From: Actinomycetospora succinea
GTDB lineage: Bacteria > Actinomycetota > Actinomycetes > Mycobacteriales > Pseudonocardiaceae
Direction of reading: 5' to 3'
Length of the DNA stretch: 64,000 nucleotides
NCBI RefSeq assembly: GCF_004363095.1
Contig: NZ_SNYO01000001.1
Location: 682,001 to 746,000 of the forward strand
The position numbers were made by a program, and so were the translations under genes. Shown here piece by piece: positions 34,345-41,918 of the stretch; position 1 is the first letter of the stretch, and each line of letters starts with the position of its first letter. The notes under the pieces were generated by a model. It did not search any database. It saw only the letters and a list, made by a program, of their open reading frames with translations, and was not told the origin of the DNA.

Positions 34345-35495
34345 GCATCGACTGGGACCCGTACGACCCGACGCTGACCGAGCCGACCGTCTGGGACGTC
34401 TACACGGCGGCCCGCGCGGCCGGGCCGGTGGCGCGGTCGGGGCGCCGGGGCGGGTTCTGGGTGCTCACCGGCTACGACGACGTCCGCGCGGCCCTGCGCG
34501 ACCCGGGCACGTTCTCGTCGGCATCGGGCCACCGCATCCCGACCGACGGCACCCAGCACTCGATCCCCATCGACTTCGACCCGCCGCTCCACACCGCCTA
34601 CCGGCGCCTGATGGGGCCGGCGCTCTCGACGACGCGGGTGCGGCAGATGCGGCCGTTCCTCGAGCGCACGATCGCCGACCTCGTGGCGGGGTTCGCGGCG
34701 CGTGGGGGTGGCGATTTCGTCCGTGAGGTGGCGCTGCCGCTGCCGCTCGCGGTGCTCACCGAGCTCGTCGGGTTCTCGCCGGGCACGGTCGAGCGGTTCC
34801 GCGAGGTCACCGAGCAGACGTGGTCGGGGCTCACCGCCGGCGGGGAGGAGGTCGACTTCGCCGGGGCGTTCCGGCGGATCTCCGAGCTCATGGCGGGCGA
34901 GCTCGCCGCGCACCGTGCGGACGGGGCCGACGACTTCGTGTCCACGCTGCTCGCGGCCGACCTCGGCGAGGACGAGCGGATCAGCATCCTCGCCACGTTC
35001 GCCGTCGCGGGACACGAGACGACGATGAACGCGGCGAGCACGCTGGTCGCCCTGCTGCTCGAGGACCCGGCCCGCCAGGAGCGGCTGCGCGCCGATCCGT
35101 CGCTGGCGCCGGGGTTCGTCGAGGAGATGCTGCGCCACCGCAGCCCGGCACAGAACTTCGCGCGCCGCGCCACGTGCCCGGTCACGGTCGCGGGGCAGCG
35201 CGTCGAGGAGGGCGACGCGGTGCTGCTGTCGTTCGCGGCGGCCAACCGCGACCCGGCGCGCTTCCCGGATCCCGACCGCTTCGACCCCGACCGCGACGTC
35301 CGCGGCCACCTGGGCTTCGGGTGGGGCATCCACCTGTGCCCGGGCGCCGCGCTGGCGCGGGCCGAGCTGACGATCCTGCTCACCGAGCTCTGCGCCCGTC
35401 CGCCGCTGCGCCTGCGCGGTGAGGTCGGCTGGAGCGGGCTGCAGGGCGGCAACCACCTGGGCCCCACCACCCTGCCGGTCGTCTTCGGGGAGTGA
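34341..35495 (+). CDS. Cytochrome P450 (second)
   Basis: This 384-residue P450 has AGHETTMNA in the I-helix (acid-alcohol pair with proton-relay Thr), EEMLRHRSP for ExxR and FGWGIHLCPGAALAR as haem loop with the axial Cys. It is the CYP class fed by a ferredoxin. It is the last gene of the seven-gene block and starts at GTG 34341 inside the bicupin stop. It differs from the P450 at 25799 in I-helix and length, so it is not a recent duplicate. It probably hydroxylates or O-demethylates the ring before cleavage. Confidence 0.93.
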   Translation: MSIDWDPYDPTLTEPTVWDVYTAARAAGPVARSGRRGGFWVLTGYDDVRAALRDPGTFSSASGHRIPTDGTQHSIPIDFDPPLHTAYRRLMGPALSTTRVRQMRPFLERTIADLVAGFAARGGGDFVREVALPLPLAVLTELVGFSPGTVERFREVTEQTWSGLTAGGEEVDFAGAFRRISELMAGELAAHRADGADDFVSTLLAADLGEDERISILATFAVAGHETTMNAASTLVALLLEDPARQERLRADPSLAPGFVEEMLRHRSPAQNFARRATCPVTVAGQRVEEGDAVLLSFAAANRDPARFPDPDRFDPDRDVRGHLGFGWGIHLCPGAALARAELTILLTELCARPPLRLRGEVGWSGLQGGNHLGPTTLPVVFGE

Positions 35496-35516
35496 GGCGC
35501 CCGTCAGGATGGCGCC

Positions 35517-36146
35517 ATGACGACGGCCGCGGTGACGGCGCTGGTCCTCGACCTCGCCGGGACGTTCGCCTTCGCCCTCAACGGCGCGCTCACGGCGGTC
35601 CGGGCGGCGCGCCTGGACATCGTCGGTGTGATCACGCTCGGGATGATCACGGCGCTCGGCGGCGGGATCGTGCGCGATGTCCTGCTCGGTGCGCTGCCGC
35701 CGGCGACGTTCAACGACTGGCGCTACCTCGTGGTCGCCGGCGCCGGGGGGCTGCTGGCCTTCGGGCTGAGCCGCCAGCTCGAGCGTCTCGCGACGCCCAT
35801 CGAGATCTTCGACGCGCTCGGCCTGAGCCTGTTCGCGGTGACGGGCGCGGCGAAGGCGATGGCGCTGGGAGCGGGCGCCGGGCAGGCGATCCTGCTCGGC
35901 GGCATCACCGCGGTGGGCGGGGGCACGATCCGCGACGTGCTCGTGCGCCGGGTCCCGACGGTGCTGAGCAGCGAGCTCTACGCGATCCCGGCCCTGCTCG
36001 GGGCGGCGGTCGCCGTCGTGGGGACGCGGCTCGGGGCGGGCCCGCTGGCCCCGGCGCTGGCCGGGGCGGCGCTCTGCCTGCTCGTCCGGCTGGTCGGTCT
36101 CCGGTACCGGATCGACGCGCCCCACCCGCCGGGTCGCCCCGAGTGA
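35517..36146 (+). CDS. TRIC cation channel family membrane protein (UPF0126)
   Basis: This 209-residue protein has about seven helices in two similar halves (LDLAGTFAFALNGALTAVRA, then FDALGLSLFAVTGAAKAMA), each with the GGG-containing glycine-rich kink (ALGGGIVRDVL and AVGGGTIRDVL) that is the TRIC family hallmark. Members form trimeric potassium channels in the inner membrane. CAGGAT lies six bases before ATG 35517, consistent with a leaderless start. The gap to the P450 gene is 21 bases, but the function is unrelated. Confidence 0.92.
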   Translation: MTTAAVTALVLDLAGTFAFALNGALTAVRAARLDIVGVITLGMITALGGGIVRDVLLGALPPATFNDWRYLVVAGAGGLLAFGLSRQLERLATPIEIFDALGLSLFAVTGAAKAMALGAGAGQAILLGGITAVGGGTIRDVLVRRVPTVLSSELYAIPALLGAAVAVVGTRLGAGPLAPALAGAALCLLVRLVGLRYRIDAPHPPGRPE

Positions 36147-36242
36147 CGGGCGCGCGTCACCCGGTCGGCGGCTGAAGGGCCCGGTCCGGCCCGTCGAAGG
36201 AAGGGGGACGGGGCGCCCGCCCGTCGTGGAGGAGGACGTCCC

Positions 36243-36869
36243 ATGAGCTCGACCCCGGCAGGACGCGGCCGTCACCGGCTCGTCGTCGCGCGGAGCGCGC
36301 TGCGCCGGTACCCCGGTCGCGCGGCCGCCGCCCTGGGCGCGCTGGCCGTCACGGCGGGCACCGCGCTCGCCGTGCCCGCGATCGCGGCGCCGGCCACTGC
36401 CCAGAACGTCGAGGAGAGCCCCGCGGCGCGGGCCGCGCACGCCGAGGCCCTGGTGCCCGGCACGCCGTGCTCGGCGTCGGCCCGGGCCTGCGTGGACCTC
36501 GAGTCCCAGCGGGCCTGGCTGATCCGCGACGGCAAGGTCACCCGGGGCCCGATGACGATCGCGTCCGGCGGCGAGGGCCGCGCCACGCCGGTCGGGCACT
36601 CGCTGCGGGTGTACCGCAAGGAGGCCGACCACGTCTCCGGCGAGTCGAAGACCCGCGACGGGCGGCCCGCGCCGATGCCGTTCTCGGTGTTCTTCGCCGA
36701 CGGCGGGATCGCCTTCCACAGCGGCGACCCCTCCCGCTCCTCGGCCGGCTGCATCCGCATGGAGACCGACGACGCCCGCGCGACGTTCGACGACCTGCAG
36801 GTCGGCGACAAGGTCCAGGTCGTCAACGCCTCGGAGGAGCAGGTCGCCCGCGGCGGCGCCACACGCTGA
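36243..36869 (+). CDS. L,D-transpeptidase (YkuD domain), secreted
   Basis: This 208-residue exported protein has an Arg-rich N-terminus with a hydrophobic signal segment (about residues 27-52) and a C-terminal YkuD domain. The catalytic motif is FHSGDPSRSSAGCIRM with His159 and Cys170. It crosslinks peptidoglycan (3-3 bonds) or attaches lipoprotein to the wall; it lacks the extra N-terminal immunoglobulin-like domains of mycobacterial LdtB-type enzymes, so it is a minimal form. GGAGGA precedes the ATG. A perfect hairpin follows the stop. Confidence 0.9.
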   Translation: MSSTPAGRGRHRLVVARSALRRYPGRAAAALGALAVTAGTALAVPAIAAPATAQNVEESPAARAAHAEALVPGTPCSASARACVDLESQRAWLIRDGKVTRGPMTIASGGEGRATPVGHSLRVYRKEADHVSGESKTRDGRPAPMPFSVFFADGGIAFHSGDPSRSSAGCIRMETDDARATFDDLQVGDKVQVVNASEEQVARGGATR

Positions 36870-36871
36870 CG

Positions 36872-36905
36872 GCGGGCGGGGCCACCGTGGTGGCCCCGCC
36901 CGCCG
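36872..36905. terminator. Perfect bidirectional hairpin between converging genes
   Basis: GGCGGGCGGGGCCACC, two bases, then its exact complement gives a 16-bp GC stem. It lies two bases past the L,D-transpeptidase stop and 18 bases past the DUF1996 gene's stop on the other strand, so it can serve both transcripts. Confidence 0.8.
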
Positions 36906-36923
36906 GTCGGCGTCAGCGGGGGA

Positions 36924-38498
36924 TCAGCCCTCGCGCGGGATGTCCGCGCACCGGATACCGGTGTTGATGCACTCCGCGCCGCGACGCGACTGCGCCTCGG
37001 TGGCGAGGTTCTCGTAGTCGGAGTGGTCGGTGCGCGGGTCGTGCTGCTCGTTCGGGAAGCTGTCGATCGAGAACGAGCGGCCCGCGGGCTGGTCGTAGGT
37101 CAGCGTGATCCGCAGCGCCGGCACCGGCACCTCGTCGCTCTCGCAGTTGCCCCGCTCGTCCGGGAACGTCATGTGCGAGCGCAGGTCCTCGGTCTCGAGG
37201 TTCTCGCCGTCCCAGCAGCTCGGGTAGTCGAGCATGCGCACGAGCTGCGAGCCCGGGCCGCAGATGGGGTACTTGTCGGTGACCCGCTCCTCCTGCCCGG
37301 TGCAGGTGTACTTGGCGTTGACGTTCTTCTGGTCCTGCGCTCCGGCCTTCGCGTTGCCCATGATGATCATGAGGTGGGCGGGCATGGGCTCGATCTCGCG
37401 GTCGCCGTGGCCGCGGAAGCTCAGCTCCGCCGAGCGGGGCCGCAGGATCGAGCCGACGTTGCCGTCGAGGCTGCCGCCGTCCTCGCCGACGTCCGGGCCG
37501 GTGCCGTTCAGGTCGCGGACGACGGGCCAGAAGAACGTCGACTGGTCGCCGTTGCCGCAGGACGTGGCGCCCTCCTCCAGCGAGCTCTCGTCCGAGTTCG
37601 CGTCGGTGGTGCGGTTGCCGACGTAGTCGTGGACGTGCTGGGCGCCGTTCCGCTTGCCCGGCGCGGCCATGTAGTTGTCGGAGTTGTTGTGGTCGCTCAC
37701 GCCGCAGTCGACGGTGTAGGAGCCGCGGTTGAACACGCCGCCCTCGCCGAGGGTGCCGCCGGTCGGCTCGACGTCGGCGATGTCGACGTAGTCGTCGGCG
37801 CCGGCCGGGGCGGCCTCGTCGCGACCGGGGAACGGGTCGGCGGCCGCGGCGGCAGAGCCGGCGTCGTCGTTGGTGCCCTCGACCTCGCCGACGTCCTCGG
37901 CGGGCCGCTGCCGGTTCACGCGATCGCTCTGCTGGTCGGCGCCCTGCTCCTCGGCCTCGCCGTCCCGACCGTCCTGGTCGCCCCGGCCCTCGGTCTCGTC
38001 GTCCGCGGTCCCGTCGTTCGCGGTCCCGTCGTTCGCGGTCTCGTCGTTCGTGCCCGGGTCGTCGGCACGCTCGTCGTCGCGGGCGTCCTCGCCGTCCCGG
38101 GAACCCTCGTCGCCCGCGCCGTCCTCGGTCGAGGCGCCCTCGCCGGATCCGTCCTCGCCGGAGCCGCGGCCCTCGTCGTCACCGGAGCCGTCGTCACCGG
38201 AGCTGTCGCCGCTCGAGCCGTCGTCGCCCGAGCTGCTGTCCGAGTCACCGCCCGAGTCGCTGTCCGAGTCTCCGCCGGAGTCACCGCCGGAGTCGCCGCC
38301 CGACTCACCGTCGCCGGACCCCTCGCTGTCCGAGGACCCGCCGGTCAGGGCGCTGAGGATGCCGCCGCCACCCTCGCCGGAGTCGTCGGCGGCCGCGGAG
38401 CCGGCCACCATGACGACGCCGAGGGTGACGAGCAGGGCCGCCACGGCCGCGATCAGGCGTGTCGGCAGGCTGGAGCGATGTCGTCCGCGTCGGGGCAC
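36924..38498 (-). CDS. Secreted DUF1996 protein with acidic Ser/Asp/Gly stalk
   Basis: This 524-residue exported protein starts with a basic N-region and a clear signal peptide (residues 12-37, to ASA-like AAADD), then a long Ser/Asp/Gly/Glu-rich disordered stalk (about 40-210), and a C-terminal DUF1996 domain (about 240-500) with GAQHVHDYVGN, ECSHMTFP-like RSHMTFPDERG and several cysteines (CGVSDHNNSDNY, CGNGDQSTFFWPV). DUF1996 is found in secreted proteins of fungi and actinobacteria, and no enzymatic activity is established. AGGAGG precedes GTG 38498. No membrane anchor or sortase signal follows. The stalk could bind cations or span the wall. Confidence 0.85.
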   Translation of the reverse strand: MPRRGRHRSSLPTRLIAAVAALLVTLGVVMVAGSAAADDSGEGGGGILSALTGGSSDSEGSGDGESGGDSGGDSGGDSDSDSGGDSDSSSGDDGSSGDSSGDDGSGDDEGRGSGEDGSGEGASTEDGAGDEGSRDGEDARDDERADDPGTNDETANDGTANDGTADDETEGRGDQDGRDGEAEEQGADQQSDRVNRQRPAEDVGEVEGTNDDAGSAAAAADPFPGRDEAAPAGADDYVDIADVEPTGGTLGEGGVFNRGSYTVDCGVSDHNNSDNYMAAPGKRNGAQHVHDYVGNRTTDANSDESSLEEGATSCGNGDQSTFFWPVVRDLNGTGPDVGEDGGSLDGNVGSILRPRSAELSFRGHGDREIEPMPAHLMIIMGNAKAGAQDQKNVNAKYTCTGQEERVTDKYPICGPGSQLVRMLDYPSCWDGENLETEDLRSHMTFPDERGNCESDEVPVPALRITLTYDQPAGRSFSIDSFPNEQHDPRTDHSDYENLATEAQSRRGAECINTGIRCADIPREG

Positions 38499-38790
38499 GG
38501 GGAACCTCCTGAGGGGGCCCGCGACGTCGGGGACGGGGGAGCTCGTCCGCGGGTCGACGCCCGGGCAGGGGTGTCCTGTGGGGGTCGGCGGAGCGCGGAC
38601 GGCGGGATGACGAGGGGGAGCGTCACCGCCCGGCTCCGACGAGAGATCACGGTAGGGACACGGCGCGCCGGTGATCGCCTGTCTGAGAGCCCGGCGGTCG
38701 CGCCGACGCCCAGAGGCTCGCTGGACGCGCCGAACAACGCCCCGTCTGCGCCGGATGTCCTAATCGGGCGGCCGAGTGCCCCGGGGTCTC

Positions 38791-39099
38791 TCAGGTCCGT
38801 TCCGTCGGGCTCCCGGACGATCTCCGCAGCACGCGCAGGGCGGCCGCCGCGAGCACCGTGAGGAGGAGGAAGCCGCCCGCGAGCGCGAGGAAGATCCAGG
38901 AGCCGGTGAGGACGTAGACCAGGAGCCAGGCGGCGGCGAACGCGGACGTGGTCCAGAGCTGGAACACGTAGCGGCGGCGCTCGTCGGGCCGCACGCGGTC
39001 GACGAGCCGGGGGCCGGTGTCCCGCTGCGCCGACGCGGACAGGGCCCTCCGCCGGGCGGCGGCCGCGTCCTCGGGCCGGGACGGCGTCCTGTCGGTCAC
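38791..39099 (-). CDS. Small membrane protein of unknown function
   Basis: This 102-residue protein has a charged N-terminal half (RRRALSASAQRDTGPRLVDRVRPDERRR) and two membrane helices (FQLWTTSAFAAAWLLVYVL and IFLALAGGFLLLTVLAAAAL), with a basic C-terminus. I do not recognise the family. GTG 39099 is chosen; the frame runs far upstream into the ATPase region, which is a shadow. It is divergent from the CadC-type regulator at 39160, so it could be under its operator, but no metal ligands are seen in it. Confidence 0.6.
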   Translation of the reverse strand: MTDRTPSRPEDAAAARRRALSASAQRDTGPRLVDRVRPDERRRYVFQLWTTSAFAAAWLLVYVLTGSWIFLALAGGFLLLTVLAAAALRVLRRSSGSPTERT

Positions 39100-39136
39100 G
39101 CCCGCACGGTACCGGCGCCGGCACTGTCGCAACGAT

Positions 39137-39158
39137 CCAACGCTCGTTAGCGTGTTGG
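39137..39158 (+). promoter_or_regulatory. Dyad operator and -10 of the metal-sensor gene
   Basis: CCAACGCTCGTTAGCGTGTTGG is an imperfect inverted repeat containing the TAGCGT -10 (39148-39153). The -10 is six bases before GTG 39160, so a leaderless transcript starts at the codon. An ArsR-type repressor bound here would cover RNA polymerase. Confidence 0.55.
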
Positions 39159-39159
39159 C

Positions 39160-39531
39160 GTGACCGAGCCGGCGCGTCCCGACGACCAGTGCGACCTGCT
39201 GTGCCTCGACCTCCCGCACGCCGAGCACATCCGGACGACGCTGCCCGATCTCGAGGTCCTGACGGCGCGGGCGGCGCTCGGCCGGGCGCTCGCCGACCCG
39301 ACGCGCCTCGCCGTGGCCGCCGCCCTCCTCGCCGGGGACGAGCTGTGCGTCTGCGACATGGCGTGGGTCGTCGGCCACGCGCAGAACCTGGCGTCGCACC
39401 ACCTGCGCCAGCTCCGGTCGGCGGGCCTGGTGACCTCGCGGCGCGACGGCAAGCTCGTCATGTACCGGCTGACCCCCGTCGGGCGGGAGCTCGTGCGCGC
39501 CGTCCTCGGGCCCGCGGTGAGCGAGGTCTGA
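39160..39531 (+). CDS. ArsR/SmtB-family metal sensor, CadC-type
   Basis: This 123-residue winged-helix repressor has the CadC alpha3N metal site: Cys11 and Cys15 near the N-terminus (CDLLCLD), and Cys63 and Cys65 in ELCVCD, placed like Cys7, Cys11, Cys58 and Cys60 of CadC, which bind Cd, Pb or Bi. The helix-turn-helix is LASHHLRQLRSAGLV. It normally represses the metal ATPase gene and releases DNA on metal binding. The stop is two bases before the ATPase start. A dyad overlapping the -10 is the likely operator. GTG 39160 is supported by the leaderless -10. Confidence 0.9.
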   Translation: MTEPARPDDQCDLLCLDLPHAEHIRTTLPDLEVLTARAALGRALADPTRLAVAAALLAGDELCVCDMAWVVGHAQNLASHHLRQLRSAGLVTSRRDGKLVMYRLTPVGRELVRAVLGPAVSEV

Positions 39532-39533
39532 CC

Positions 39534-41483
39534 GTGTCCGACGCGTGCTGCGGCCCCGACGAGACGCCGGCCCCGACCACGCGGGCCTGGTGGCAGGTGC
39601 GGGAGCTGCAGTACGCGCTGGTCGCCGCGGTGCTGCTGCTCCTCGGATGGATCCCCGTGCTCGCCGAACCGGTCGCGATCGGCCTACAGCTGCTCGCGGC
39701 CGCCGTCGGCGCGCTGAGCTTCGTGCCCGGCGCACTGCGCGGTCTGCGCCGGGGCCGGCTCGGCGTCGGCCTGCTGATGACGATCGCCGCGGTCGGCGCC
39801 GTGGCCCTGGGCCGGTTCGAGGAGGCCGCCCTGCTCGGGGTGCTGTTCTCCACCGCCGAGGGCCTCGAGCACTTCGCGGTGGAGCGCACCCGCCGGGGCC
39901 TGCGCGCGCTCCTGTCGCTCGTCCCGCGCACGGCGTCGGTGCTCCGGGACGGCGGGGAGGAGCAGGTCGCGCCCGAGGCCCTCGTCGTCGGCGACCGCCT
40001 GCTGCTGCGGCCCGGCGAGCGCGCGGCGACGGACGCGACGCTGGTCGGCGGCGCCACGGTCCTCGACGTCTCGGCGATCACCGGGGAGTCGGTGCCCGTC
40101 GAGGTCGGGGAGGGCGGCGGCGTCCCGGCAGGCGCGATCAACGCCGGCAGCGCGGTGGAACTGGTCGTCGCGGCGCGCGCCGTGGACTCCTCGCTCGCGC
40201 GGATCGTGCACATGGTCGAGCAGGCCCAGGAGCGCCGCGGCGCCGGGCAGCGTCTCGCCGACCGGATCGCGCGGCCGCTGGTGCCGGCGATCCTGGTGCT
40301 CGCGGCGCTGGTCGCGGGCCTCGGCGTCGTGCTCGGCGACCCGCTGCGCTGGATCGAGCGCGCCCTCGTGGTGCTCGTCGCCGCCTCGCCCTGCGCGCTG
40401 GCGATCGCCGTGCCGCTGACGGTCGTGGCGGCCGTGGGCGCGGCGAGCCGGCACGGCGTGCTGATCAAGGGTGGCGCGGCGCTGGAGGAGCTCGGCCGGG
40501 TCGAGGTCGTCGCGCTCGACAAGACCGGCACGCTGACCCGCAACGATCCTCGCGTCGTCGAGGTCGTGGGCGGCGCGGCGACGCGCGACGAGGTCCTGGC
40601 GCTCGCCGCCGCCCTGGAGCGCCGCAGCGAGCACCCGCTGGCGGCCGCGATCGTCAGCGCGGCCGGCGACCCGCCGGTGGCGGCGGACGTCGCGACGGTG
40701 CCCGGGCGGGGGGTGACCGGTGTGGTCGACGGCGGCCGGGTGCGACTCGGTCGCCCCGACTGGGTCGGCCCCGATGACCTGCGGGAACGGGTCGCGGACC
40801 TCGAGGAGGCGGGCGCCACGGTCGTCGTCCTCGAGCGCGACGGCCTGGTGCTCGGTGCCCTGGCGGTCCGTGACGACCTCCGCGCCGAGGCGCCCGAGGC
40901 CGTGACGTCCCTGCGTGCCCTGGGCCTGCGGACGGTGGTGCTGACCGGCGACAACGCCCGCACCGCTCGCGCCCTCGCGGACCGGGCCGGCATCGCCGAC
41001 GTCCACGCCGGCCTGCTGCCCGAGGACAAGGCCGCGCGGGTGGCGGAGCTGGGCGACCGTGTGGCCATGCTCGGCGACGGCATCAACGACGCTCCGGCGC
41101 TCGCGACCGCCCGGGTCGGCGTCGCGATGGGGGCGATGGGCACCGACGTGGCGCTCGAGACCGCGGACGTGGCGCTGATGGGCGACGATCTGCGTCACCT
41201 CCCGCAAGCGTTCACCCACGCCCGGCGGGCGCGGCGGATCATGCTGCAGAACATCGGCCTGTCCCTGGCGATCATCGTCGTGCTCATCCCGCTCGCGGCG
41301 CTGGGCGCGCTGGGGCTGGCGACGGTGGTGTTCGTGCACGAGCTGGCCGAGGTCCTGGTCATCGGCAACGCCCTGCGCGCGGCGCGGATCGTGGCGCTGC
41401 CGTCGGCGCGCCCGCCGCCACCCGTGACGGCTCCGGGCCTCGCGCCGGCGCCGGTCGTGTCCGGCGGGGACGGGTGCTGCTGA
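39534..41483 (+). CDS. Heavy-metal P1B-type ATPase (Zn/Cd/Pb type)
   Basis: This 649-residue ATP-driven exporter has TGES (residues 183-186), the metal-transport SPC motif in AASPCALAIAVPLT (Ser285-Cys287), phosphorylated Asp329 in DKTGTLT, the His-Pro of RSEHPLA (367-368) and GDGINDAPAL. SPC marks Zn/Cd/Pb ATPases. It has no separate N-terminal HMA domain; only CC at residues 5-6 and a CC pair at the very C-terminus could bind metal, so it is shorter than most CadA. It follows the sensor gene by two bases. It exports divalent metal from the cytoplasm. Confidence 0.93.
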   Translation: MSDACCGPDETPAPTTRAWWQVRELQYALVAAVLLLLGWIPVLAEPVAIGLQLLAAAVGALSFVPGALRGLRRGRLGVGLLMTIAAVGAVALGRFEEAALLGVLFSTAEGLEHFAVERTRRGLRALLSLVPRTASVLRDGGEEQVAPEALVVGDRLLLRPGERAATDATLVGGATVLDVSAITGESVPVEVGEGGGVPAGAINAGSAVELVVAARAVDSSLARIVHMVEQAQERRGAGQRLADRIARPLVPAILVLAALVAGLGVVLGDPLRWIERALVVLVAASPCALAIAVPLTVVAAVGAASRHGVLIKGGAALEELGRVEVVALDKTGTLTRNDPRVVEVVGGAATRDEVLALAAALERRSEHPLAAAIVSAAGDPPVAADVATVPGRGVTGVVDGGRVRLGRPDWVGPDDLRERVADLEEAGATVVVLERDGLVLGALAVRDDLRAEAPEAVTSLRALGLRTVVLTGDNARTARALADRAGIADVHAGLLPEDKAARVAELGDRVAMLGDGINDAPALATARVGVAMGAMGTDVALETADVALMGDDLRHLPQAFTHARRARRIMLQNIGLSLAIIVVLIPLAALGALGLATVVFVHELAEVLVIGNALRAARIVALPSARPPPPVTAPGLAPAPVVSGGDGCC

Positions 41484-41486
41484 CGG

Positions 41487-41870
41487 CTACGGCTCCGGGT
41501 CGAGCCGCAGGGTGGTGGCGGCGGCCTCGTCGCCCACCATGCGCTCCACGGAGCCGGCGCCGTAGCGCGCGCCGTACTTGGCGCGGTAGGCGTCGTCGAC
41601 GATCTCCCGGTCCGCGGTGCCCAGGTCGTCCACGGTGACGTCGGCGTCGAGGCCCGGGACGTGGACGCGCGCCCGGCCCGACTCCAGGACCCGGCCGAAC
41701 CAGCCCGTGGACCGCCGGTACCAGGTCCGGACGTAAACCTGGTTCCCTGCGCTCACGACCCAGATCGGGGTCGCGCGTCGCAGGGTGCCGTCGGCCCGCC
41801 GGACGGCGATCTCGAGCTCATCGGCTTCGGCGACCTGCTGCAGCGCCTCCGCCGACCAGGTGGTGGTCAT
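41487..41870 (-). CDS. DUF2255 family protein
   Basis: This 127-residue protein has the family core TPIWVVSAGNQVYVRTWYRRSTGWFGRV, a split-barrel-like flavin-reductase-related fold, and a C-terminal acidic tail. DUF2255 has no established reaction; the fold suggests binding of a flavin or similar ligand. It is convergent with the ATPase gene (stops three bases apart) and lies above the HNH gene at 41919 on the same strand. No ribosome site stands out. Confidence 0.75.
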   Translation of the reverse strand: MTTTWSAEALQQVAEADELEIAVRRADGTLRRATPIWVVSAGNQVYVRTWYRRSTGWFGRVLESGRARVHVPGLDADVTVDDLGTADREIVDDAYRAKYGARYGAGSVERMVGDEAAATTLRLDPEP

Positions 41871-41918
41871 GGGAGATCACGCTAGGAGCTCGACCGCACT
41901 CGATGTCCAGGAGCGCGG

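Noticed and set aside
38200-38340. Repeat DNA in the DUF1996 gene as a mobile or structural element
   Set aside because: It is coding low complexity (Ser/Asp/Gly codons), in frame with the signal peptide and the DUF1996 domain.
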